From Klebsiella pneumoniae (GTDB taxonomy: Bacteria > Pseudomonadota > Gammaproteobacteria > Pseudomonadales > CAMAPQ01): 35,332 nt of DNA. The notes beneath the pieces were generated by a model that did no database searches, was not told the origin of the DNA, and saw nothing but the letters and a program-made list of their open reading frames with translations. Below, piece by piece: positions 1 through 9,714 of the stretch. Position numbers and translations under genes: made by a program. The stretch is taken from NCBI GenBank assembly GCA_945860125.1, contig CAMAPQ010000023.1, positions 1 to 35,332 on the forward strand, read 5' to 3'. The stretch's first letter is position 1; every line of letters starts with the position of its first letter.

Positions 1-38
1 TTTTCTTCTAAAAGCCTAATTTTTTCAGCCTTTTCCAT
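1..38 (-). CDS. 5' fragment of a CDS running off the left edge (MEKAEKIRLLEE...)
   Basis: Reverse strand ATG at 38..36, open to the window edge, with an AGGA motif upstream; too short to identify. Confidence 0.35.
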   Translation of the reverse strand, partial: MEKAEKIRLLEE

Positions 39-147
39 GGTAACAATCCTGGTTACTTAGCAACAAGGCATAGCGTCATACAAGTTGGAAAAAATAGCAA
101 GAAAAAATCACGCTTGGCAATGTAGTTTCAAGGGGTGATCACTTACG

Positions 148-171
148 AAAAGGCGGAAATTTCCGCCTTTT
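148..171. terminator. bidirectional intrinsic terminator
   Basis: Perfect palindrome AAAAGGCGGAAA/TTTCCGCCTTTT, A/T flanked, just downstream of the minus-strand small lipoprotein ORF. Confidence 0.75.
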
Positions 172-195
172 CTATTGGTTTTTCAAAATTTTAGA

Positions 196-318
196 TTAGC
201 CAGAAGTGCCTGGTATAATTTTATTACAAGCTGCAAGGAACAGAGGTGAAGTAATTACTATCGCGGTCAAGATTAATCCTTTTAGTGCGATATTTTTTAG
301 TATTTTTTTTGTATTCAT
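196..318 (-). CDS. 40-aa small lipoprotein, entericidin-sized (MNTKKILKNIALKGLILTAIVITSPLFLAACNKIIPGTSG)
   Basis: Read on the reverse strand: AGGAGA ribosome-binding site upstream of ATG, hydrophobic segment, lipobox LAAC, stop, then a terminator palindrome. Not in the ORF track because of its size. Confidence 0.7.
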   Translation of the reverse strand: MNTKKILKNIALKGLILTAIVITSPLFLAACNKIIPGTSG

Positions 319-478
319 GACTGTCTCCTAGACGTACGTTGATTGTTTTTTTTACTGCTTATTTTAAGGCTAGAAGCTGAGCTTCGTAGTCTCAATGCAA
401 ACTTAACAAGTTCTTCCTGAAGCTGTCAAGCACTTAATTAATTTGAATTTAATCGTGCGGCATATTTATTTTTTTAAA

Positions 479-517
479 TTCAATACGGCTAACATAGTGT
501 GTGTTAGCCGTATTGAA
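479..517. terminator. strong hairpin, probable 3' end of the 542-1915 transcript
   Basis: Perfect 16-bp stem TTCAATACGGCTAACA / TGTTAGCCGTATTGAA with a 7-nt loop, 25 bp past the stop of the minus-strand gene. Confidence 0.6.
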
Positions 518-541
518 ACTACTGTTTTTATAACGATTAGG

Positions 542-1915
542 TTACCCCATTTCTAGATCGAGTGCGGCAGGTTGTGCAGTGTTTGGTGCAAAGCCTTCTT
601 TGGCGGCAATGAGAGCAGATGCAATTCCTGCTGAGACAAAGGGTCCTGCCGCAGTGATTGCCATTGATCCAAAGATTTGTAGACCAGTTATAGTCGCAGA
701 AGGTGGTGTTCCCCCTACTTTTGTGAGGTCACTGAATGCGTGCCATATCATCGCTGATCCAACCGCTGCCATTGTATGCGTGCCTAAAAAATTAGCCCAG
801 CGAATTGATTTTTTCATTAAGTCAGAAGGTGTTTTGTCATGGTGGGGAAGTTGGCTTCCTACATCTTGAAGCATTTTTTCAGCGTATTGGCTATAGATAT
901 TAAGCGTAATTGACACACCTAAAACACCGATAGCAATGGCTGCAATAATATTTCCCCAAGAGGATGAATTCTCCAGCGTTTCTAAGGTGTCTGAAGCTGT
1001 ATTAACGAGATTCGTAAAGGTTTGGTTTAGCCCTTGAAATTGTTCATTTAGCGTGGCTAGGTTGCCTTGAACAGACTCCAAACCAACTTGTCCCGTAAAG
1101 GCCAGCAGTTGGTTTTGTACTTGCGTAATCGCCTCTTGTATAACAGCTGTCGCATCTTGAATGCCTTCGCCCATAGCGGGTTGTAATTTACCGACTAGGT
1201 CTTTAACTGTATTAGTAATGAGCTGATTTGCCATTTCATTGCCGACAGGTTTGGTTAAACCACCGTAAGCAAGTTCTTGGATAATTGTTTCAGCTTCTAT
1301 ACATACTTGATTAGTGGCTAAATCACGTGTAAATGTTGCAGTTGAACACAGCGAATCTGATCCTTTGAGTAGTGTTTCACCCAGGGTATTGAGTCCCGTT
1401 TGTACAACTGTGTCATGTAAAACAGATAGTTTCCCAACAAGTGCATTCAATGATCCAGCAACATCACCTGTTGCATTTGAAGCTAAGCTTGAAAGATTTG
1501 TTATGAGGCCTTGAATTTGATTGATATCTAGCATTTTTAGTAGATCAGCTGAGGAGTTAAGTGCGTTGGATACTTTATCAGTTAGGGTATTAATATCAGG
1601 GCTGGCTTGGCGTAGGCCTGTTTTAATAGGGTCTAGGTAGGCTCTTATAACGTTATAGCCTGTAACACCTGTGTAAGCACCTAAGGCAGTCGCATGCGAC
1701 ATTCTGGCCATAATCGGATTTTTCATAAACCAAGTAACACCACCCATTGCACGGCCTGTATAGGTTGTTGCTTGGCGCATATCTTGGATGCCTGGAGCTC
1801 TTGGTTGCCCAGGATTAACTGGTTGGTATTCTATACCGTTGATTGTAACCGATCCGGTACTAGCTGCATGTTGGGCGGTGTTTATTAATTGGGTGTTAGA
1901 AGTATTAGGAACCAT
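542..1915 (-). CDS. hypothetical helical membrane protein, no N-terminal signal peptide, C-terminal hydrophobic segments
   Basis: 457-aa ORF. Long amphipathic helical central region, hydrophobic segments (NIIAAIAIGVLGVSITLNIY; ITGLQIFGSMAITAAGPFVSAGIASALIAA). No family recognised. Confidence 0.8.
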   Translation of the reverse strand: MVPNTSNTQLINTAQHAASTGSVTINGIEYQPVNPGQPRAPGIQDMRQATTYTGRAMGGVTWFMKNPIMARMSHATALGAYTGVTGYNVIRAYLDPIKTGLRQASPDINTLTDKVSNALNSSADLLKMLDINQIQGLITNLSSLASNATGDVAGSLNALVGKLSVLHDTVVQTGLNTLGETLLKGSDSLCSTATFTRDLATNQVCIEAETIIQELAYGGLTKPVGNEMANQLITNTVKDLVGKLQPAMGEGIQDATAVIQEAITQVQNQLLAFTGQVGLESVQGNLATLNEQFQGLNQTFTNLVNTASDTLETLENSSSWGNIIAAIAIGVLGVSITLNIYSQYAEKMLQDVGSQLPHHDKTPSDLMKKSIRWANFLGTHTMAAVGSAMIWHAFSDLTKVGGTPPSATITGLQIFGSMAITAAGPFVSAGIASALIAAKEGFAPNTAQPAALDLEMG

Positions 1916-2199
1916 GAAAATCTCCCGGTATTTATTATATTTAATAACAAAGCATTTATTTTTATACGCTATTTTTATGTGACGGCGTGTAACGCTTTAG
2001 TGCACAAAGTCACTTTAAACGATTTTACACAAGTCGGATACAAACAAAAACAAATAAAATGTAACGGCTCAAATAATCGATATGGTTTCAGGTTACACTC
2101 GCTCCATTATTGTTATTGTTGTGGTCATATATCTATTCAGTTGAGTATGATCTTTCAAGCATTTATAAAAGAAAAATCAAATTGCGATAGGAGCTTTTT

Positions 2200-3783
2200 A
2201 TGGCATTTTCTGACAATTTACCTTATAAAATAACCACCAAATTATTATTGGTTTATCTATTTTTTGGGTTTTCTGGTTGCGGCGGCTCAGATAACTCTGA
2301 GCCTACTGTGCCTTCGGTAACGCAGGGCCAATCCCGCACTTTTTTAGAGGATGTGTTTAAGTCTTGCAGAATATTTACAGGCGCTAATCTTGAGTTAGTG
2401 CCAACAAACCAAGTCGTTATTAATATAAGCTCTGAGAATGTAACAGGGTTAAATTGTAAAGATTTAGCTGCGGAAACTCTCTCTTCTTTTGGCTATTTTC
2501 CAAACTTAAGATATTTGCATCTTAAACGTGCAGGACTTACACAATTAACGGGTATTGATCAATTAAACAAGTTAGAAGACCTTGATCTATCAGAAAATAA
2601 ACTGACTTCAATTGAGCCCTTGATAGGCTTAAAAAAACTGAAAAAACTAAGTGTTGGCTTTAATCGAATTTCAGATGTAACCCCACTTATTTCGATTTCC
2701 TCATTAACCCATATTGGATTGGAATCTAATCCGATTACGAATGATTTAACCCGCCTTTATGCTTTGTCTGGTCGTGGATTACAAGAAATACGTTTAGCGC
2801 ATAATCGTCAGTTAAGCTGCGTTCAAATTGATAGTTTGCGTTCTATTTTAAATAATCAGGTTGTGGTTCAAGCGCCGGAGCAGTGCGCCAATTCGGTGAC
2901 TTTTAATCCTAAAACAGCAAAAAGTCATCTTGTGATTGATAATACTCAGCCAGGCGTAAGACGCGTTGAGCGTGTTGCATTACAGGTTGAGCATACGATT
3001 CCAATTGATCATATTAAAACGCTTTTGTCAGGCATTGATCTGATTATTACTATTCATGAGCCAATCATCCAGTTTACTGAGAACCCATTGGATATTTTGA
3101 CTGAGTTTCTTACTAATGTGCCTGTTGTCATTCATCAGCATCAAATTATCATAAAAAATTGGCGGCAAAGTTTAAGCGCTCAGATCGATACTATTGCAAT
3201 TCCAAATCCTAAAGATGGGACTTTGTTAGATGTTACATTAGGTCAAATTGGGAATAATCAACTGGCACCACTTAAAGCGCTAACAGCGTTACCTGTTCTC
3301 ACGGGCGGAGTAAGTTGTGAATTAACTGATTTTCCTTTGCCGGATTGCCGACTAATTGCCTTTAACTTATTTTCCGAAGCATGTAAGGTTGAGTATAAAC
3401 AAGATACAGTTGTTGATGCTCAACCTGATGATGCGGTTGTTTTTGGCCCAACAGTACTCATTGCTAATTTAACAGCTGTAGCATCAGGTGTGGATTTAGT
3501 GGTGACAGTACAAGATAAGGGAACTTTGACGTTGCTTGGCTATTTGTTAGGTAAGATTCCTGATGCTGTCATTATTGAGAAGAAAGCATATCCTGCAGCG
3601 CTTTTTTTTGCTGCCTTAATTGGTGGGTTGGATCCTACAGTTGATCCTGATGCTGTTGTAGTGACTCCTGTTGTTCCAGCTCCAGCTCCAGCTCCAGCTC
3701 CAGTCCCAGCTCCTACAAAAGCGGAAGTAGCTGCAGCAGCTATGCTCTGTAAAATAGTAGAACCAGAGGTGGTGGTGCCTTAA
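2200..3783 (+). CDS. leucine-rich-repeat lipoprotein
   Basis: 527 aa; lipobox-like FSGC near the N-terminus; internalin-like LRRs (LRYLHLKRAGLTQLTGIDQLNKLEDLDLSENKLTSIEPLIGLKKLKKLSVGFNRISDVTPL); AGGAGC ribosome-binding site; C-terminal PAPAPAPAPVPAP tract. Confidence 0.85.
   Translation: MAFSDNLPYKITTKLLLVYLFFGFSGCGGSDNSEPTVPSVTQGQSRTFLEDVFKSCRIFTGANLELVPTNQVVINISSENVTGLNCKDLAAETLSSFGYFPNLRYLHLKRAGLTQLTGIDQLNKLEDLDLSENKLTSIEPLIGLKKLKKLSVGFNRISDVTPLISISSLTHIGLESNPITNDLTRLYALSGRGLQEIRLAHNRQLSCVQIDSLRSILNNQVVVQAPEQCANSVTFNPKTAKSHLVIDNTQPGVRRVERVALQVEHTIPIDHIKTLLSGIDLIITIHEPIIQFTENPLDILTEFLTNVPVVIHQHQIIIKNWRQSLSAQIDTIAIPNPKDGTLLDVTLGQIGNNQLAPLKALTALPVLTGGVSCELTDFPLPDCRLIAFNLFSEACKVEYKQDTVVDAQPDDAVVFGPTVLIANLTAVASGVDLVVTVQDKGTLTLLGYLLGKIPDAVIIEKKAYPAALFFAALIGGLDPTVDPDAVVVTPVVPAPAPAPAPVPAPTKAEVAAAAMLCKIVEPEVVVP
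3676..3713 (+). repeat. hexanucleotide (CCAGCT) microsatellite encoding Pro-Ala repeats
   Basis: ccagctccagctccagctccagctccagtcccagctcc seen directly. Confidence 0.85.
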
Positions 3784-3796
3784 ATTTAGGGCATAA

Positions 3797-3827
3797 AAAA
3801 AGGCATTGGAGGTTCCAATGCCTTTTT
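3797..3827. terminator. bidirectional intrinsic terminator between convergent genes
   Basis: AAAAAGGCATTGGA-ggt-TCCAATGCCTTTTT perfect stem with A/T flanks. Confidence 0.9.
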
Positions 3828-3883
3828 AATTTATATTTCAACTGTTGTCACTGCATTCAGTGACAACATAGATAGAATATCAA

Positions 3884-5074
3884 TTATCTCGTAATAATTG
3901 TTTCAGCTCTTCTGTTTTCCTGGCGACCAAATAATGATTTATTAGTTGCAACTGGAGAGCTCTCACCAAAGCCTTTTATTTTCAATCGATCTGCATTAAT
4001 ACCAAATTGTTTTACTAGGACAGTTTTAATTGCATTAGCACGCTTCTCAGAAAGCGCTTGGTTATAAGCTGTATTACCTGAATCATCGGCATGGCCTTGA
4101 ACTGTAATTACGGTATCTTCATACTTTTTCATGAAGGCAGCAATTGCCTGAACTTCTTTCAAGTATTGCGATTCAACTTGTGCTGAGTCTAACTTGAACT
4201 TGATATTATTCACGCCAAGTTGCATTTCACAGCCTATACCATCTACGAAAGAGCCGCTGGTTGTATTTGGGCACTTGTCTTGGTAGTCAGCTATGCCGTC
4301 TTTATCCAGATCAATAGGACAGCCTAACTTATCAACTGAGACGTTTGTAGGTGTATCAGTGCAGTTATCTTGGTAGTTTGCAATGCCATCTAGATCGTTA
4401 TCTGGTGCGCAACCTTTCACGTCAACATCTACGCCTTTAGGGGTGCCTGCGCACTCATCAATTTTGTCATTAATGCCATCAAGATCAGTATCTGCTTTGG
4501 AGACATCAAAGTCTGGTGAGCTTTTTTCGCCTGTTTTTGCTATATCAAACATATAGTTAAGGGCAACTGAAGCAAGTGCTGAGGTGTTTTCATTATCTAT
4601 TGAGTTAATTGCACGTAAATCAGTAGTTGCTGAAAGGCCTTGTGTGAAATTATAAATAAAGCCCGCGCCTGCGCTGACTAAAGTTTCGTTAGCATCAGTA
4701 GAACCGAAATCCATGACGCCTTCGCCTGCACCAAGTGATACAAAGGGTCTAAGTGCTTTATGCGGCAGGAAGGAATAAACGGTGTCTATGTGTGTGTATT
4801 TCCAGTCAAACTTATTATTTGAACCATTAAAACGAGTTTCTGTTTCGCCATAACTTGCTTGCACTGCTAGGTTTTTTGTTGCCTGTGCCGTAAAAGTAAT
4901 AGAGGGAAGGTTTTTATCTTCAACATTTAGTTCATTATCAAAATTATAGTAACCAGTACCAGTGCTTACACCAATTCCCTTGGAGATCGCTTCAGCTGTT
5001 GCAGAAGAGCTGATAAAAACAGTTGAAAGTAAAATAATAGATTGAGAAAGAAGAGAAATTTTTGGTTTCTTCAT
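3884..5074 (-). CDS. OmpA-family outer membrane protein with thrombospondin type-3-like (calcium-binding) repeats
   Basis: Signal peptide MKKPKISLLSQSIILLSTVFISSSATA; beta-barrel region; DxDxDGIxDxxDxC repeats; OmpA C-terminal motif (GHADDSGNTAYNQALSEKRANAI...GFGESSPVATN...NRRAE). ORF extends to 5089 but M at 5074 gives the better signal peptide. Confidence 0.93.
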   Translation of the reverse strand: MKKPKISLLSQSIILLSTVFISSSATAEAISKGIGVSTGTGYYNFDNELNVEDKNLPSITFTAQATKNLAVQASYGETETRFNGSNNKFDWKYTHIDTVYSFLPHKALRPFVSLGAGEGVMDFGSTDANETLVSAGAGFIYNFTQGLSATTDLRAINSIDNENTSALASVALNYMFDIAKTGEKSSPDFDVSKADTDLDGINDKIDECAGTPKGVDVDVKGCAPDNDLDGIANYQDNCTDTPTNVSVDKLGCPIDLDKDGIADYQDKCPNTTSGSFVDGIGCEMQLGVNNIKFKLDSAQVESQYLKEVQAIAAFMKKYEDTVITVQGHADDSGNTAYNQALSEKRANAIKTVLVKQFGINADRLKIKGFGESSPVATNKSLFGRQENRRAETIITR

Positions 5075-5362
5075 AAGTAAAGACCTCACGATAGCAAGAT
5101 TAATTTTGTGGACAGCAGATTAAAGGCTAAAAAATGCAATCTAATACTATCAGAACTTTTTTAAATTTCCAATCGTAGGGAATATAATCGAATAGTTTTT
5201 ATTTTTATAAAGATATAGCTTTTTTTCTGAAATATTTTAGTCCTGTTTTTTATGGAGAATAAAATATAGGATTATGTACCGCTCATTGTTACTTAAATTT
5301 TTAAAATTACTTGTGTAATTGTTGATCGCTTATTATTTGTTCTGGATAGTCTATGATAATTG

Positions 5363-8329
5363 CTAGGTAAATAGATGCAATAGCTCTTCTTCTGAAAGAG
5401 GCGCAATGCTGTTTTTTTGTGTTGAGAAAATAGCATCAGCGATATGCTTCTTTTTTTCCTGTAGTTTTAATATTTTTTCTTCAATCGTTGATTCCGCAAC
5501 GAGCTTATAAACAAATATAGGTTTGGTTTGACCAATACGATGAGCGCGATCAGTTGCCTGATTCTCAACGGCAGGATTCCACCAAGGATCAAAATGAATT
5601 ACGGTATCAGCATTTGTTAAATTCAAACCAACGCCACCAGCTTTTAAACTAATTAGAAATACGTAAGTTTTATCTTCTTGAAAATTTTCAATTTCATGTT
5701 CTCTGTTTTTTGTTTGCCCTGTTAGTTTTGAGTAAGGCACGCCAAGCTCTATTATTTTTTCTTCAATTAGATTTAGCATTTGTACAAACTGTGAAAAAAT
5801 AAGTATTCTTCTGCCTTCTTCAATAAAAATAGGTATTGTTTCTGTTAGCCATAATAATTTAGCTGACTCATTAACGTCATGAAAAATTTCTTTTGAAAGA
5901 AGCTTCGGGTGGCAGCATATTTGTCTTAGTTTAAGAAGTGCATCTAAAATAAAAAAACGACTTTTAGAAAAACCTTGATTAAAAAATAAGTCTTTTACTC
6001 TATTTTCCATTTTAAAACGAAATGCTTCATACAGAGATTTTTGCGCTTCTTCCATTTCAATATATTGAATAAATTCTGTTTTAGCGGGTAGTTCAGGCGC
6101 GACTTCTTCTTTTGTTCTTCGTAATAAAAATGGAGAAATTTTTTGTACTAAGTAACTTCTTTTTGCTTCATTATTTTCTTTTTCAATAGGCGTTCTATAG
6201 TAACGATTAAATTCATTAATGGAGCCTAAGAATCCCGGCATTAAAAAATCAAACATAGACCATAATTCACCAAGATGATTTTCAACTGGCGTACCCGTTA
6301 AGCAAAGTCGATGATCTGCCTGGATAAGTTTAACTAAAGAGGCATTTTGTGAACGGAAATTTTTAATATATTGTGCTTCGTCAAGAATAAAAAAAGAATA
6401 ATGTTGAGCAAGATGGAAATCACTATCTCTTTTTAAAAGAGAGTAGGTTGTAATGATTAAATCAAAGGCACCTGTGTTATTAAAAAGTACAGATCTATCT
6501 CTGCCGTGCAGCAAACAAATATTTAAAGTTGGCGTGAATTTATAGGCTTCTTTTTTCCAGTTAAACATTAAACTCGTTGGAACCACGATTAAAGCAGGGT
6601 TTTTTAAGTTATTTTTTTCTTTTTCTGAGGCAAGATGAGCCAATGCTTGAATTGTTTTTCCTAAGCCCATATCGTCTGCGAGAATACCGTTAAAAGTTGC
6701 TTGATGTGTTTTTTGTAGCCAGTTTAAGCCTTGTTTTTGATAGTCCCTCAGTTCACCAATAAAAGTATCAGGTAAGACACCTTCCTCTTTTTTAAAATCA
6801 ATAAATTGGCGCAAATCACGCTCAAGACGATCTGTAATGTTCCATTCAAGTTGAAATGGATCCGTCTGAAATTTTGAGAAGACAGCATGCTGTAAAAAGC
6901 CAAGATTTTCAAATGATAAGCTAAACTCTTTTTTATTTTGATTTGAATTTTTTAAGTCTTTCCAGAAAAATAAAAAAGGCACAATATCTTTAGTCGGTAT
7001 TTTTATGCGAGTTTGATCATCAAGAAATTCAATAAGGTAATCCTGAGAAGTAATTTGATCAATATTAGATAACCATTTACCTATTTGTTCTGCAAAAGGA
7101 ATTTTTTGGCCGCCGATTAAAAGATCGATATTCATTGAATATAAGCCATCTTCTTTATTTTCTATTTCAATATTTAATTTTGATTGAGTATGAAATATAA
7201 GGTCATTTTTTTTATTAATGATAACTTGCCAATTCATGCTTTGAAGTTGTGGAATAGAATCTTGCTCAAATTTTTCCCAAATAGAGTAAAAGCTATTTTC
7301 TTTTTCAAAAAGTGTGATTCCTGAAGTTTTTAATATGAAAGAAGAAGAGTTTTTATCAGCTAAAAAATGTTCAAATGAGTAGGATTTCAAAATGCTTTCA
7401 ATATTTTTTTCTTCTGAGATGTCTCGGTGAATATCAACTAAGAGATTTTTTTCTTCAAATGAAAAAATTTTACTTTTACTTTCTTCTAATATTTTTAGGG
7501 GGGGTAATTTATATGTCTCATAAATAAATTGCAGTTGAGCCAAGGCAACGGGTTCTTTATCTATCATTGCAAGGCGAATTGATAGGTAGGGTATTGGTTT
7601 GGCTTTAATGATTTTTTGGCCGATTCCTTCGGGTAGAGGAATCGCATCAAATATTTTATGCGTTTTTATAAAACGACAAAAGCCTGGTATTTTTTTTTCA
7701 GCAATTTCTGGTAGTGCTTTTACTTTTTCAAAAGTTTCTTTTGACAGCGTTGTTTCAATTGGGCCAGCTAAATAACGCTCAAGATCAATATAGTAAAGCT
7801 CTGAACCAGGTGCAAGGCACCAGTTTTTGCTAATGCCATTAATTTTCATGACTAATTTTTTATCGTTATTTTTAAGCGTTTGCCAGCTAAAGATTAGGGG
7901 TTGAGGGCTTGTGGGTGTAATTTTCATTGGGAAAAGATTTTGCCAGCACAAGCGCCCGGTTGATAATAATTCTTTAAATAAGAAACTTTGAAAGTTATGG
8001 AGTGTAGGCGAGTCTTTTTTGTATAGCTCCCCTTTATAAAATTCGATGAGCTGTAGAAGATTAAGATCTTTTTTACTGACCTCTATATCTTTTTCTCTAT
8101 CAATGTTTTTTAACGAAAGGGGGCTTAGTAAACCATATTGATTATACTTAAGCTTCTTTGCTTTAAAGAAGTCAAATTCAAAAAAAGGGAGATTGTTTAC
8201 TTCTTTTTTTTTGATGATGAAAATGATATGGCTTTCTTTTTTTTCCTCTTGGGAAATTTGTGGCATAGCAAGAGGAGCATTAAATGCAAGCATCCATTGT
8301 TCTAACGTATCAAATGAAGACTGAATCAT
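5363..8329 (-). CDS. SNF2-family DEAD/DEAH-box helicase
   Basis: GILADDMGLGKTIQ (Walker A), ILDEAQYIKN (Walker B), LTGTPVENHLGELWS, QATDRAHRIGQ motif VI. Confidence 0.95.
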   Translation of the reverse strand: MIQSSFDTLEQWMLAFNAPLAMPQISQEEKKESHIIFIIKKKEVNNLPFFEFDFFKAKKLKYNQYGLLSPLSLKNIDREKDIEVSKKDLNLLQLIEFYKGELYKKDSPTLHNFQSFLFKELLSTGRLCWQNLFPMKITPTSPQPLIFSWQTLKNNDKKLVMKINGISKNWCLAPGSELYYIDLERYLAGPIETTLSKETFEKVKALPEIAEKKIPGFCRFIKTHKIFDAIPLPEGIGQKIIKAKPIPYLSIRLAMIDKEPVALAQLQFIYETYKLPPLKILEESKSKIFSFEEKNLLVDIHRDISEEKNIESILKSYSFEHFLADKNSSSFILKTSGITLFEKENSFYSIWEKFEQDSIPQLQSMNWQVIINKKNDLIFHTQSKLNIEIENKEDGLYSMNIDLLIGGQKIPFAEQIGKWLSNIDQITSQDYLIEFLDDQTRIKIPTKDIVPFLFFWKDLKNSNQNKKEFSLSFENLGFLQHAVFSKFQTDPFQLEWNITDRLERDLRQFIDFKKEEGVLPDTFIGELRDYQKQGLNWLQKTHQATFNGILADDMGLGKTIQALAHLASEKEKNNLKNPALIVVPTSLMFNWKKEAYKFTPTLNICLLHGRDRSVLFNNTGAFDLIITTYSLLKRDSDFHLAQHYSFFILDEAQYIKNFRSQNASLVKLIQADHRLCLTGTPVENHLGELWSMFDFLMPGFLGSINEFNRYYRTPIEKENNEAKRSYLVQKISPFLLRRTKEEVAPELPAKTEFIQYIEMEEAQKSLYEAFRFKMENRVKDLFFNQGFSKSRFFILDALLKLRQICCHPKLLSKEIFHDVNESAKLLWLTETIPIFIEEGRRILIFSQFVQMLNLIEEKIIELGVPYSKLTGQTKNREHEIENFQEDKTYVFLISLKAGGVGLNLTNADTVIHFDPWWNPAVENQATDRAHRIGQTKPIFVYKLVAESTIEEKILKLQEKKKHIADAIFSTQKNSIAPLSEEELLHLFT

Positions 8330-8372
8330 TTTAATTCCTGAGCAAAATTTTTCTTGGTAAATAAAAGCACAT

Positions 8373-9083
8373 TTATTTACCGCAGCATTTTTTGTATTTT
8401 TTTATGGAGCCGCAGGTACAAATATCGTTTCTGCCTATTTTTTCAGGTTGAATAATTGTCTCGTAATTTTTTTTTTCATAAGCCATTTTGTAAAGGTTAG
8501 GAATAAGCAGGGCGCAATATGCAATCGTTGATTGAATGGCGTCAGGCTTAATCAGTGTTTTTAAAAAATGATCAATGCCGCTAACTGGCTTATTATGCAT
8601 TTCAGCAAGGGCAGTAATGCTGTTAAAAAAATGTACAATTTCTTCTTTTAATCCACTTTCATTTGCAGTTAATATCTGGCGATTCCATGCTTTGCTATAG
8701 CAGTTTGCAATAGCGAGAAACCCCTGAGTCCATTCGCTTGCATGCTCTATGCTTTGTTGATGTGCATAGTAAATATAGTCGTATTTCTCACTTTTTATAA
8801 TGAATTTTTCCAGCGTATTAAAATATTCAATCAGTGTATTTTGAAGTGCTGCTCGATCATCGCGACACGATAGTGTCTCTTCTTCTGTAGGTAGATCAAG
8901 TAACTGCAAGATAATATCTTGCGGATCAATTTTGACAGGTGTGCAGTGTATTGCTGCGAAAGCACCGTTAATCCAGTAAAAATCCAAATCAACATCATTC
9001 TTTTTGCCAAGCATGGCAAGTTGTTCTTCTGTCTCGCTAAAATAAGCGTTGTAACTCAAAACGGCTTCATTTGGTAATTGCAT
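8373..9083 (-). CDS. YecA/UPF0149 family protein with C-terminal SEC-C zinc motif
   Basis: C-terminus GRNDICTCGSIKKYKKCCGK is a canonical SEC-C motif; helical UPF0149-like N-terminal region. Confidence 0.88.
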   Translation of the reverse strand: MQLPNEAVLSYNAYFSETEEQLAMLGKKNDVDLDFYWINGAFAAIHCTPVKIDPQDIILQLLDLPTEEETLSCRDDRAALQNTLIEYFNTLEKFIIKSEKYDYIYYAHQQSIEHASEWTQGFLAIANCYSKAWNRQILTANESGLKEEIVHFFNSITALAEMHNKPVSGIDHFLKTLIKPDAIQSTIAYCALLIPNLYKMAYEKKNYETIIQPEKIGRNDICTCGSIKKYKKCCGK

Positions 9084-9182
9084 AGGGGGTTCTTCATTAG
9101 TTATGACGATAAACCAGTCGCGTAAAATTTATCTTACACTACTGGTTTTGTCTGATATTGGAACATGCTTTTTGACGAATGT

Positions 9183-9506
9183 CTAAGCAATAAACTGCTG
9201 AATGGCAAGTCCTATCTCAAATTTATGTTGGTCAGGCAGGGCGATAACGCGTATTACTTCAGCGCTCACTTCTAATTTTGCATCCTGAATTTTTTCAGAA
9301 GGGACTGTAATGCGTAATTTAGTGCCTGTTGTTATCTTTTTTGCTGTTTCCATAAGAAGACCAGCCCCGCTTAAGTTAAGGCATCTACCATCAAAGCGTT
9401 CTGGTCTGCCTTCTATCATATAACTAATTGCTGTATCCACTTTCATTCTAATAAAGTCACGTTTTTCTTGGTAGCTCACACGAGAGCTCATGCGAATAGT
9501 ATCCAC
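9183..9506 (-). CDS. PilZ domain protein (putative c-di-GMP binding)
   Basis: RDFIRM (RxxxR) and NLSGAG (D/NxSxxG) motifs in a 107-aa protein. Confidence 0.88.
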   Translation of the reverse strand: MDTIRMSSRVSYQEKRDFIRMKVDTAISYMIEGRPERFDGRCLNLSGAGLLMETAKKITTGTKLRITVPSEKIQDAKLEVSAEVIRVIALPDQHKFEIGLAIQQFIA

Positions 9507-9714
9507 CTTTCATCCTTGTATTTTTAGGTCTAATGTTATACGAAGAGCATTTGTTAAATGTTTTTTGCTATAAATGATTCTGGTCCGTCAGTATCATTTT
9601 TTATGAGAAGATTAAAAAATATCCGATCTCCTTTGGCTCAGTATAACAAAGCTTTGAAAGCTTGCCAGTTTAGAGGATAATAGCCGACCCAAATAGGTCA
9701 GCAGGGTTTTAGTC

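Noticed and set aside
579-2233. ORFs 579-869, 1314-1514, 1694-1888, 1788-1982 and 1889-2233 on the plus strand
   Set aside because: Antisense to the 542-1915 gene or spanning its promoter; no SD or recognisable domain.
8831-9019. 62-aa minus-strand ORF within the SEC-C protein gene
   Set aside because: Alternate frame of a well-supported CDS.
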